From an uncultured Lachnospiraceae bacterium (GTDB taxonomy: Bacteria > Bacillota > Clostridia > Lachnospirales > Lachnospiraceae), in the NCBI GenBank assembly GCA_947177925.1, contig CAMWWJ010000210.1, positions 1 to 6,171 of the forward strand: DNA of 6,171 bases. Reading direction: 5' to 3'. Under the pieces are notes generated by a model. The model worked only from the letters and a program-made list of their open reading frames with translations, had not been told where the DNA came from and ran no database searches. Made by a program: the position numbers and the translations under genes. Shown piece by piece: positions 1-5,899 of the stretch. The first letter of the stretch is position 1; the number at the start of each line of letters is the position of its first letter.

Positions 1-120
1 AACCATCTTTTCGGCAGCAGCTTCGTCAATTTGTGCATCGTTGCCGTCTATGACAGGCAGACGCATTGCCCCAAGACCAAGTGCAGACAGTTTCAAATCC
101 TGAAATTCTTTGTAAATCAT
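1..120 (-). CDS. Aldo/keto reductase, N-terminal fragment (cut by the window edge)
   Basis: The first 40 codons of a gene that continues past position 1. Seen: the start is the ATG at 118-120, with an AAGGAGG ribosome binding site (about 128-134) at good spacing. The N-terminus contains an LGLGAMRLPV stretch at residues about 14-24, followed by an acidic segment (IDE). Known: this glycine-rich 'LG.GAMRLP' N-terminus is typical of aldo/keto reductases, especially the clostridial group that carries a C-terminal 4Fe-4S ferredoxin-like domain. These enzymes are cytoplasmic NAD(P)H-dependent oxidoreductases of aldehydes and ketones. The catalytic Tyr/Lys/Asp/His residues and any Fe-S domain lie outside the window, so subfamily and substrate cannot be judged. 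The gene has its own promoter at 211-239 and is separated from the upstream ligase gene by 218 bases, so it is probably a separate transcription unit. Confidence 0.8.
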   Translation of the reverse strand, partial: MIYKEFQDLKLSALGLGAMRLPVIDGNDAQIDEAAAEKMV

Positions 121-188
121 TTTGTTGCCTCCTTTTTTATAAGAATATTTTTATCTAATTCCTGCAGTCCCTTTGAAAACATATACAT
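117..188 (-). CDS. Possible 23-residue leader ORF overlapping the aldo/keto reductase start
   Basis: An ATG at 186-188 (or a second in-frame ATG at 180-182) opens 23 codons ending in a TGA at 117-119 that overlaps the aldo/keto reductase ATG as ATGA. The ORF lies wholly within the mRNA leader predicted from the 211-239 promoter, and the reductase's ribosome binding site falls inside its last codons. That arrangement would allow translational coupling. The peptide is lysine-rich near its C-terminus and I do not recognise it. Its own ribosome binding site is poor (AAGACAG), and 23 codons can be open by chance, so coding is doubtful. Confidence 0.2.
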   Translation of the reverse strand: MYMFSKGLQELDKNILIKKEATK

Positions 189-210
189 CTGTCTTATTTG
201 ATATGTCTTC

Positions 211-239
211 ATTTTGCTGTTTTTCCTTGAAGATGTCAA
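211..239 (-). promoter_or_regulatory. Promoter of the aldo/keto reductase gene
   Basis: On the minus strand a perfect -35 box TTGACA (234-239) is followed after exactly 17 bases by a -10 box CAAAAT (211-216, 4 of 6 matches to TATAAT). Transcription would start near 204 and leave a leader of about 84 bases. The -35 box lies in a 6-base inverted repeat, CCTTGA-N5-TCAAGG (225-241), which could be an operator. Confidence 0.6.
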
Positions 240-275
240 GGGGGATGAACAAATATTTCTACAAAGGCTTCAGGT

Positions 276-317
276 GACAGCCACCACTTCCATTCATAGC
301 GGTGGTTGTCCTTTTTT
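276..317 (+). terminator. Hairpin plus T-run oriented as a plus-strand intrinsic terminator
   Basis: Arms GACAGCCACC (276-285) and GGTGGTTGTC (301-310) pair over 10 bases around a 15-base loop. Six T residues follow at 312-317 on the plus strand. The only non-Watson-Crick pair is G280 with T306, which is an allowed G-U wobble in plus-strand RNA but an A-C mismatch in minus-strand RNA. Both the wobble and the T-run therefore favour the plus strand. On the minus strand the stem is followed only by a weak GCCTTTG tail, so it would be at best a poor terminator for the ligase operon. No plus-strand gene ends here. Confidence 0.5.
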
Positions 318-338
318 GGGAATTTTTTCTTACATCCT

Positions 339-1715
339 CTATCTATATTCAAAAATAATATCCTGTATATCCGCACCCTGTTTCCTTAAATCCAACATTC
401 GTTTTGCCGGATTCGTTTTATTTTCCATTCTTTCAAACAATGGCTTAAGCATACTCTCTTCCCCATATCCTCTGCTTACCAGCCCTTCTTTTGCAAGCTC
501 AAGAATATTCCTGATAAGTTCATACAGCTTTTCCACATCCACAAAAGCCGGCAGTTCGCTGCGGACAAACATCTTCCTTAGCTCTCCGGCTGTATACCCC
601 TGATGATAGATCACATGATCCTGTTTCAGCAGCTCATCTAACTTCTGCAGTCTGTTTTTCAATCCCAGATGAAAAGCCGCTACCGTCATGCAGTCTTTGA
701 TTGGCTGACAGCATACACTTCTAAATTCAATAGTGCCCCGAAAGGTCAGGTCTTCAAACTTAAAGGTACGCAAATATTGAAGATCGCCAATTTGCGGATT
801 TATCCGGATACTTTTATAATCCCCATCTTCATAGTATTCGCCCTCTACATACGGGCGGTTAAAGTATTCCATAATGTTGACCGGTGAAAAATTAATATAC
901 TTGTCCTCTCTCTCCACACAGTAAATACTTGTGGATTCAATATAAGAAAGCAAATCCTCTTCACTCTCAAATGTACAATCAAACATACCGATATTGTGAG
1001 GGTTGATACCGTGTGTGCTATTTTCCCAAAACATATCCCTGCAGCATAACAAATCTTCCTGTTCATCCAGCAAAACCGAATTAGAAAATAAGATTGCTTT
1101 GATAGGTTCTACCTTGGTAAAAGCATGTATTGTCGTAAGCAGCTCCTCATGATTTACATCCAGCTGAACCTGTGAGGCACTGGAAAAGGTTCCAAACTCC
1201 GGATAATGGTGAAAAAATACAGGTAAATCATATTTTTTATAAGAATGTAAATGATGGAACAGCATCCGATAACGTCCATTGGGAATTGGCACATTATGGT
1301 TGTAAATACGATATGGATTTATCCCCATTCCGGTTAATGTATAATGATGTTTCCCGAATTCTTTTTGTAAAAAGTTATAATAGGATAAAAAACGGTGATG
1401 GATCGTAATCAATTCCTTTTCTTTTCCTAATGATAATTCCAGATTGTTGTAAGAGCAATCATAAGATAATATGTCTCCATGTACTTCATCCGAAATAGAA
1501 TAAATATTACCCTCTTCATCCCTGCCTACCACTTGGAACTGAAATCGTTCCATGAAACTATCCGTTACCTTATGCACTACAGAAAAATCAACAGCCTTTT
1601 TCTCCAAATTGATAATCGGCATTTCAATTTCAATTCCTACATAATTATCCTTATTTTTCTTTGTAGGCAAAATGTACTTCTGATATAACCGTTCCCTTAC
1701 AAATTCTTGATCCAT
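339..1715 (-). CDS. Glutamate-cysteine ligase family (GCS2) protein, 458 aa
   Basis: An ATP-dependent ligase-fold protein expected to join the gamma-carboxyl of glutamate to the amino group of cysteine or another amine, in the cytoplasm. Seen: GIEIEMP at residues 27-33 (the acidic metal/substrate motif of the family), YNNLELSLG at 89-97, GMGINPY at 129-135, SSASQVQLDV at 178-187 and RGTIEFRSVCCQP at 326-338. This motif order matches the carboxylate-amine ligase family that includes plant-type GshA, EgtA and YbdK. The length is normal for the group, and there is no signal peptide or membrane segment. The start ATG at 1713-1715 has an AAGAGGT ribosome binding site six bases upstream. It is the last gene of the four-gene operon, 31 bases after the M20 peptidase gene. 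There is no glutathione synthetase gene or fused ATP-grasp domain here, so a simple glutathione role is not supported. True gamma-glutamylcysteine synthesis is possible, but another acceptor is equally open. Confidence 0.82.
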   Translation of the reverse strand: MDQEFVRERLYQKYILPTKKNKDNYVGIEIEMPIINLEKKAVDFSVVHKVTDSFMERFQFQVVGRDEEGNIYSISDEVHGDILSYDCSYNNLELSLGKEKELITIHHRFLSYYNFLQKEFGKHHYTLTGMGINPYRIYNHNVPIPNGRYRMLFHHLHSYKKYDLPVFFHHYPEFGTFSSASQVQLDVNHEELLTTIHAFTKVEPIKAILFSNSVLLDEQEDLLCCRDMFWENSTHGINPHNIGMFDCTFESEEDLLSYIESTSIYCVEREDKYINFSPVNIMEYFNRPYVEGEYYEDGDYKSIRINPQIGDLQYLRTFKFEDLTFRGTIEFRSVCCQPIKDCMTVAAFHLGLKNRLQKLDELLKQDHVIYHQGYTAGELRKMFVRSELPAFVDVEKLYELIRNILELAKEGLVSRGYGEESMLKPLFERMENKTNPAKRMLDLRKQGADIQDIIFEYR

Positions 1716-1746
1716 CCCGTACCTCTTTTCCCTTAGATCTTCACAC

Positions 1747-2868
1747 CTATACCAGCAGCTCCGCTACCAGGGCCGCACCTTTTTTCAGTTCTTCCACAAT
1801 GGTATACTCATTGGTGGAATGCACCTGATACATTCCACAGGAGAGGACAATGCCGTCAATGCCATTTTTCACGAAATTATTGTTATCGCTTCCTCCAAAT
1901 GTCCGAACCAGTTCCGGCTCTATTCCCAATCTTTTACAGCCTTCTTGAAACCTTTTAACAACAGGTTGATTCTCTTCTATTTTATATGCAGTCAGCTCTA
2001 CTTTCTGGTGGAATTCACAAATGGCTCCTACTTCCTCTGCCTTTTGCATAAATGTATTTTTTACCTGTTCCATATATTTTAGGGCAGTTTCGTTCTGATA
2101 ACTGCGTATCTCACCGGTGCAGGTACACATTTGGGGAACAATATTCAATGCTTCGCCGCCAAAAACACTTCCAATATTAAATGTTGTTTCCTCATCCAGC
2201 CTTCCCTGCCTGATCTCAGCAATTGCCCTGCTCATGGCCAGAATAGCATTTACTCCTTTTTCCGGTTCAAAGCCTGCATGTGCAGCCCTGCCGTGTATAA
2301 CGGATTGAAAGGAAATAAGAGATGGCGCCTGGATGGCAGCTCTGCCAACCGGTCCGCTCATGTCCAGCACATATGCTTCCTTGGATCTGACCGTTTTAAA
2401 GTCAAATACATCTGTTCCTTTTACATAATCCTCTTCTCCAATGGGGAACAGGATTTCAATATCCCGGTGAGGCTTTCCCGCTTCCTGTACGCATCGAATC
2501 CCTTCCAGAATTTCAACGATTCCTGCCAGATCATCTGCACCCAGAACTGTATCACCCTTAGAAACAATTCTTCCATCTTCTAAAAATACAGCCTTTTTCC
2601 CTTTTCCCGGACTTACTGTATCCATATGTGCAGAAAGCAAAACCGGTTCCCCGGGCAAAGTTCCTTGTAAAAAGCCATATAAATTTCCAGCATTCCCTCC
2701 ATAATGTGCTCCAGCCCGGTCTTCTATCACCTTGAAGCCCAGGCTCTTGCATTTTTCTGTCAGGCAGTCTGCCATCTGTCGTTCCGAAAATGAAACAGAA
2801 TCAATTGCTACAAGTTCTGAAAATTCTTTTTTTATCCGCATTTCGTTAATTGGCCAGATTCCATACAT
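1747..2868 (-). CDS. M20 family metallopeptidase, peptidase T-like, 373 aa
   Basis: A di-zinc exopeptidase or amidohydrolase expected to hydrolyse small peptides or N-acylated amino acids in the cytoplasm. Seen: metal and catalytic residues in family order, H81 and D83 in SAHMDT, bridging D112 in LGADD, catalytic E145 and metal ligand E146 in PIGEED, D169 in VLDMSG and H350 in YQVHSTNE. The dimerisation-domain segment HGRAAHAGFEPEKGVNA (192-208) includes the conserved second-domain histidine H197. The active site looks complete. Length and layout match the 'peptidase T-like' M20 group rather than succinyl-diaminopimelate desuccinylases. The first ATG (2866-2868) is preferred because a purine-rich AGAGGAAGGG stretch precedes it. 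An internal ATG at codon 10 lacks such a site. It lies 18 bases after the C39-like gene, and its ribosome binding site directly follows that gene's stop codon, suggesting coupled translation. Tripeptidase, carboxypeptidase or gamma-glutamyl amide hydrolase activity cannot be told apart from sequence. Confidence 0.85.
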   Translation of the reverse strand: MYGIWPINEMRIKKEFSELVAIDSVSFSERQMADCLTEKCKSLGFKVIEDRAGAHYGGNAGNLYGFLQGTLPGEPVLLSAHMDTVSPGKGKKAVFLEDGRIVSKGDTVLGADDLAGIVEILEGIRCVQEAGKPHRDIEILFPIGEEDYVKGTDVFDFKTVRSKEAYVLDMSGPVGRAAIQAPSLISFQSVIHGRAAHAGFEPEKGVNAILAMSRAIAEIRQGRLDEETTFNIGSVFGGEALNIVPQMCTCTGEIRSYQNETALKYMEQVKNTFMQKAEEVGAICEFHQKVELTAYKIEENQPVVKRFQEGCKRLGIEPELVRTFGGSDNNNFVKNGIDGIVLSCGMYQVHSTNEYTIVEELKKGAALVAELLV

Positions 2869-2886
2869 CCTATACTTCCCTTCCTC

Positions 2887-3507
2887 TTATATAAAGTATT
2901 CTATGGTCCGTTCCGCTGTCTTTTTCGTTTTTTCATTAAAAAGAATAATGGCTTCTCTGTTTTCTACAGGCCCTAATGCATATAGTTCTGTAGTTTCTCT
3001 GTTAAAATACTCTTCATTTACGATTCTGTTATACCAAAAGGGCTGGTCATTTACCTGAACGATCCCCGGCTCTGAAAATTCTTCTTCCACATAATATGGA
3101 TCGAACATCAGTATTTTTTCCTCTTTGATTCCGGTTAGCAGCACATAATGGTCGCACTCAAAAAACACACGAACGATTACTACGCCGCCACGGCACAGGG
3201 CATCATAAATCAGGCTTTCCTTTCCAACCCTGACACTCTTTCCTGAAAGATAACTGCTAGAAACCGACAACTGCCCGATTTTCCCGAATTCATTCAGCCA
3301 ATTGCTGAGAAACATCATGGCTGCACGGGAAGTACCGTTTTTTCCCATAATTCCTTCGCCATTATAACAGTCGAGACAGTATAGCATGATGTTCCGGATC
3401 ACTACCGGTGAGATTTCTTCCCGCTCAAAAAGAAAGCTGATGGCATTCAGCATAGCTGTTGGTCCGCAGTCATATTCCGATATTTGATAATGAAGTGGAT
3501 TTTTCAT
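2887..3507 (-). CDS. C39/papain-like cysteine peptidase domain protein, 206 aa
   Basis: A small stand-alone protein with a papain-like thiol protease fold. Seen: the nucleophile motif YDCGPTAMLNA with C14, then CDHYVLLTG with H120, then MFDPYY with D136. This is the Cys-His-Asp order and spacing of C39-like peptidases. There is no signal peptide, membrane helix or ABC transporter domain, so it is probably cytoplasmic and not a bacteriocin exporter's leader peptidase. The family also includes non-proteolytic acyl/aminoacyl transferases (such as the N-terminal domain of BtrH in butirosin synthesis) and distant phytochelatin synthase-like transpeptidases, so it could move an aminoacyl group rather than cut a peptide. 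The start is fixed by a strong AGGAGG four bases before the ATG. It is the second gene of the operon, 28 bases after the amidotransferase gene and 18 before the M20 gene. Family assignment is good; substrate is unknown. Confidence 0.75.
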   Translation of the reverse strand: MKNPLHYQISEYDCGPTAMLNAISFLFEREEISPVVIRNIMLYCLDCYNGEGIMGKNGTSRAAMMFLSNWLNEFGKIGQLSVSSSYLSGKSVRVGKESLIYDALCRGGVVIVRVFFECDHYVLLTGIKEEKILMFDPYYVEEEFSEPGIVQVNDQPFWYNRIVNEEYFNRETTELYALGPVENREAIILFNEKTKKTAERTIEYFI

Positions 3508-3520
3508 AATGCCTCCTAAA

Positions 3521-3545
3521 AGATTTGTTATAAATTTATAAATCT
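3521..3545. repeat. AT-rich dyad between the amidotransferase and C39-like genes
   Basis: A perfect 12-base palindrome TATAAATTTATA (3529-3540) sits inside outer arms AGATT (3521-3525) and AATCT (3541-3545), with three unpaired bases on one side. In the transcript it would form a weak AT-rich hairpin covering the amidotransferase stop codon and ending just before the C39-like gene's AGGAGG. No T-run follows, so it is not a terminator. A role in mRNA stability or translation is possible, but chance formation in AT-rich spacer DNA is also plausible. Confidence 0.35.
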
Positions 3546-4309
3546 GAAAAAATGCTGTATAAATATTTCATATTTTCTTCACTGTCCAGATACTCATTGC
3601 CATGCTCCGTACCGCTGAACACTTTTTGACCATGTTTGTATGCTAAAAGTGTTGTAAATATAACCGGATTCCAACCTTCTGTGTCCAAAGGAACAGTGGA
3701 AAACAGTACCCGGTTTTCTTTGTCCAATTCATAGAGAGAATCTTTATAGTTGGTATGTACATAGAATAATTCTCCGTCATATATCATCAGATTCAGTTTA
3801 TTTCCTGCTGACATTTCCACAATTATGGAATCTAACAAAGAAAACCTTTCTTCTTCCCTCATTGGTCTTCCTAACCGACTCTCCTGCTGATTGACCATTT
3901 CTACAATATATAATAAAATTCTTTCACTGTCTGTTTCCCCATTTTGTATGCTTACGTATCCATCCAACGGTTTATAGTTAAAAATAGTGCCATTGTGAAC
4001 CAGCGTCCAATGCCTTCCTGTCAGATCTCTCATGGTATATGGATGACAATTTCTGTATTCCACATTTCCAATGGTTGCATAACGGATATGGGCAAAAGCA
4101 TTTTTCGCTACAACAGGGATAGAAAGTCTTTCCTTTAGATAATTGCTTTTTGCTGCCTGCAATGGCTCCTTTTCTACCTGGGCTTCATTTTCTTCCATGA
4201 GGACCAGTCCCCATCCGTGAGGATGTGCGCTGCTATGGGAAAAGAATTCCTTCAGGTAACTATTAATCTGATAGTCTTCCTTTGAATTGATTCCAAATAA
4301 TTCACACAT
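3536..4309 (-). CDS. Class II glutamine amidotransferase-fold protein (YafJ/EgtC-like), 257 aa
   Basis: An N-terminal-nucleophile hydrolase of the class II glutamine amidotransferase group. Seen: Met-Cys start giving C2 as nucleophile once Met1 is removed, HPHGWG at 29-34, HIRYAT at 74-79 with the substrate-binding R76, CHPY at 88-91, HNG at 105-107 and GETDSE at 124-129 with D127. All key residues of a working glutaminase or gamma-glutamyl amidohydrolase site are present. The protein consists of this domain alone, with no synthetase or sugar-isomerase partner. Known relatives with this build include YafJ and EgtC, which removes the gamma-glutamyl group in ergothioneine synthesis. It opens the four-gene operon, directly behind the promoter at 4413-4441 and with an AGGGAG ribosome binding site (4317-4322) seven bases before the ATG. 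I infer gamma-glutamyl amide hydrolysis, given the GCS2 ligase encoded in the same operon. A plain glutaminase remains possible. Confidence 0.85.
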   Translation of the reverse strand: MCELFGINSKEDYQINSYLKEFFSHSSAHPHGWGLVLMEENEAQVEKEPLQAAKSNYLKERLSIPVVAKNAFAHIRYATIGNVEYRNCHPYTMRDLTGRHWTLVHNGTIFNYKPLDGYVSIQNGETDSERILLYIVEMVNQQESRLGRPMREEERFSLLDSIIVEMSAGNKLNLMIYDGELFYVHTNYKDSLYELDKENRVLFSTVPLDTEGWNPVIFTTLLAYKHGQKVFSGTEHGNEYLDSEENMKYLYSIFSDL

Positions 4310-4326
4310 ATGCTGTCTCCCTTCTT

Positions 4327-4343
4327 TAGAAGAATATCTTCTA
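4327..4343 (-). promoter_or_regulatory. Short perfect dyad just upstream of the amidotransferase ribosome binding site
   Basis: Seven-base arms TAGAAGA and TCTTCTA flank a three-base centre, four bases upstream of the AGGGAG ribosome binding site, in the leader of the four-gene operon. In RNA it would form a small hairpin next to the ribosome binding site; in DNA it could be a protein-binding site. No function is demonstrated. Confidence 0.35.
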
Positions 4344-4382
4344 TTCCCATGCTTCTTCCGGGACTTTTACTTTATATATTAT

Positions 4383-4423
4383 AATCATATAATTCCTATC
4401 TATATAGTATGTATTATATGATT
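4383..4423. promoter_or_regulatory. Perfect 11-base inverted repeat overlapping the operon promoter (candidate operator)
   Basis: Arms AATCATATAAT (4383-4393) and ATTATATGATT (4413-4423) are exact reverse complements separated by 19 bases. The right arm contains the whole -10 box of the minus-strand promoter, and the left arm lies just downstream of the predicted start site, so a dimeric regulator bound here would block the promoter. No regulator gene is in the window. The arms are AT-only apart from one C or G, which weakens the case somewhat. Confidence 0.5.
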
Positions 4424-4441
4424 CTTTGCCTCTTTCGTCAA
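4413..4441 (-). promoter_or_regulatory. Near-consensus promoter of the amidotransferase-C39-M20-ligase operon
   Basis: On the minus strand, -35 TTGACG (4436-4441, 5 of 6) and -10 TATAAT (4413-4418, 6 of 6) are separated by exactly 17 bases. The predicted start is near 4405, giving a leader of about 96 bases before the ATG at 4309. The -35 box begins only 14 bases after the pdxT stop codon. This is the strongest promoter in the window, and it makes the four-gene operon independent of pdxST while not excluding read-through. Confidence 0.8.
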
Positions 4442-4455
4442 GGAATTTTTTATCT

Positions 4456-5016
4456 TTATCTAATCATATTCAAAAAATATCGGTGGACTTCTAGATTGTT
4501 GGTTACTTCCGGATGGAAGGCTGTCACCAGTTGATTTTTCTGACGTGCGGCAACTATTTTTTCATCTATCTGTGCCAGTATTTCCGCATCATCATATACC
4601 TTTTCTATGTAAGGCGCCCGGATAAAGGACATGGGTATCATTCCGATTCCTTTAAATTCCTGCTCTGTATAAAAACTTCCAAGCTGTCTTCCATAAGCAT
4701 TCCTTTTGACACGAATGCTCATAGTGCCAAACCAGGATGGGTTCTTTTCTACTTCTTTTGCCAGAAGTATCAGTCCCGCACAAGTTCCGAACACCGGCAT
4801 GCCCCATTGAATTTTTTCACGAATACTTTCAAACATTCCCAATTCACTAAGAAGCTTTCCCATAACCGTACTTTCCCCTCCCGGCAGAATCAGTCCATCA
4901 AAGGAGCGTTCCAGATCTTTCTTTTGACGGATTTCAAAATGCTCTGCACCCAGTTTATCCAGCATATATCCATGCTCGGCAAAAGCTCCCTGTAAAGCCA
5001 AAATTCCTATTGTCAT
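4456..5016 (-). CDS. pdxT: Pyridoxal 5'-phosphate synthase glutaminase subunit PdxT, 186 aa
   Basis: The class I glutamine amidotransferase subunit of PLP synthase. It hydrolyses glutamine and channels ammonia to PdxS. Seen: GILALQGAFAEH at the N-terminus, LPGGEST at 44-50 (oxyanion region), nucleophile C79 in FGTCAGLILLA, RNAYGRQLGSF at 105-115 and the catalytic H168 and E170 in AFHPE. The Cys-His-Glu triad is complete, and the length is close to that of Bacillus subtilis PdxT. The ATG at 5014-5016 comes one base after the pdxS stop codon, with a GGGGA ribosome binding site inside the 3' end of pdxS, so translation is almost certainly coupled. No terminator hairpin follows; the next operon's promoter starts within 14 bases of the stop. 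Confidence 0.97.
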   Translation of the reverse strand: MTIGILALQGAFAEHGYMLDKLGAEHFEIRQKKDLERSFDGLILPGGESTVMGKLLSELGMFESIREKIQWGMPVFGTCAGLILLAKEVEKNPSWFGTMSIRVKRNAYGRQLGSFYTEQEFKGIGMIPMSFIRAPYIEKVYDDAEILAQIDEKIVAARQKNQLVTAFHPEVTNNLEVHRYFLNMIR

Positions 5017-5017
5017 C

Positions 5018-5899
5018 CTATTTTCCCCGTTCTGCCATCAAAAGCTCGATTTCCTGCTCGTTAATGCCAACCATTGCTTCTCCCAAATCAGCGGAAAGCT
5101 CTGCAATCAGTTTCGCATCCGTATAATTGGTGACTGATTTTACGATAGCAGCCGCGCGTTTTGCCGGATTGCCTGACTTGAAAATTCCGGAACCAACAAA
5201 TACTCCTTCCGCTCCCAGCTGCATCATAAGTGCGGCATCTGCCGGTGTTGCTACTCCGCCTGCTGCGAAATTTACTACCGGAAGCCTGCCATGCTCATGA
5301 ACATACTGTAATAAATCAACGGGAACCTGCAGTTGTTTCGCTGCTTCAAAAATTTCATCCGTCCGCAAATTCTGTACTCTTCTTATTTCTGCATTCATAG
5401 CTCTCATATGGCGTACCGCCTGGACTACATCTCCCGTTCCCGGCTCACCCTTTGTACGAATCATGGACGCCCCTTCTGCAATCCTGCGAAGTGCCTCTCC
5501 AAGATCCCTCGCTCCACAAACAAAGGGCACTTTGAATTCATGCTTATTAATATGATAAATATCATCTGCCGGGGATAACACTTCACTTTCATCAATGTAA
5601 TCAATCTCAATTGCTTCCAATAGCTGCGCTTCCACAAAATGCCCAATTCTGCACTTTGCCATTACCGGTATAGAAACCGCTTCCTGTATTCCCTTTATCA
5701 TCTTTGGATCGCTCATTCTGGAAACACCTCCAGCCGCACGGATATCTGCCGGGATACGTTCCAATGCCATTACGGCACATGCTCCGGCTTCTTCTGCGAT
5801 TTTGGCCTGCTCCGGAGTGGTAACATCCATAATGACGCCGCCTTTCAGCATTTGTGCTAATTGCTTATTTAACTCATATCTTTTTTCTTCCATTGTCAT
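5018..5899 (-). CDS. pdxS: Pyridoxal 5'-phosphate synthase lyase subunit PdxS, 293 aa
   Basis: The (beta/alpha)8-barrel synthase subunit that makes pyridoxal 5'-phosphate from ribose 5-phosphate, glyceraldehyde 3-phosphate and ammonia supplied by PdxT. In characterised relatives 12 PdxS and 12 PdxT subunits assemble. Seen: GGVIMDVTTPEQA with D25, PVMAKCRIGHFVEAQ with the Schiff-base lysine K82, MIRTKGEPGTGDV with K150, and the phosphate-binding FAAGGVATPADAALMMQLGAEGVFVGSGIFKS region (about 215-246). These positions are each one residue later than in B. subtilis PdxS (D24, K81, K149), and the length matches. Two starts are possible, ATG at 5899 or two codons later at 5893 (Met-Thr-Met). AAAGGTAGG upstream could serve either, and the choice does not affect the fold. 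First gene of pdxST; no PdxR-type regulator gene is in the window. Confidence 0.98.
   Translation of the reverse strand: MTMEEKRYELNKQLAQMLKGGVIMDVTTPEQAKIAEEAGACAVMALERIPADIRAAGGVSRMSDPKMIKGIQEAVSIPVMAKCRIGHFVEAQLLEAIEIDYIDESEVLSPADDIYHINKHEFKVPFVCGARDLGEALRRIAEGASMIRTKGEPGTGDVVQAVRHMRAMNAEIRRVQNLRTDEIFEAAKQLQVPVDLLQYVHEHGRLPVVNFAAGGVATPADAALMMQLGAEGVFVGSGIFKSGNPAKRAAAIVKSVTNYTDAKLIAELSADLGEAMVGINEQEIELLMAERGK

Noticed and set aside
203..277. Plus-strand 24-codon ORF directly before the plus-strand hairpin, considered as a type I toxin-like peptide
   Set aside because: No usable ribosome binding site or promoter, no hydrophobic membrane segment, and no match to a toxin family I know.
276..310. 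Terminator of the four-gene operon on the minus strand
   Set aside because: On the minus strand the stem has an A-C mismatch and only a short, broken T-tail (GCCTTTG), so it was assigned to the plus strand instead. Weak bidirectional action cannot be excluded.
214..603. Plus-strand open frame of 129 codons overlapping the ligase 3' end
   Set aside because: Most of it is antisense to a well-supported ligase gene, it has no ribosome binding site at its start, it runs through the terminator hairpin, and the peptide shows no recognisable domain.
2131..2583. Plus-strand open frame of 150 codons opposite the M20 peptidase gene
   Set aside because: Antisense to conserved metal-binding motifs of the M20 gene; no ribosome binding site or recognisable product.
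339..4309. Ergothioneine or bacteriocin biosynthesis operon
   Set aside because: EgtB, EgtD and EgtE are absent. There is no ABC transporter, precursor peptide or modification enzyme for a bacteriocin; only the EgtA/EgtC-like fold pairing is shared.
4513..4995. Plus-strand open frame of 160 codons opposite pdxT
   Set aside because: It lies entirely antisense to pdxT, whose catalytic triad is intact. The translation has no family motif and is a composition shadow.
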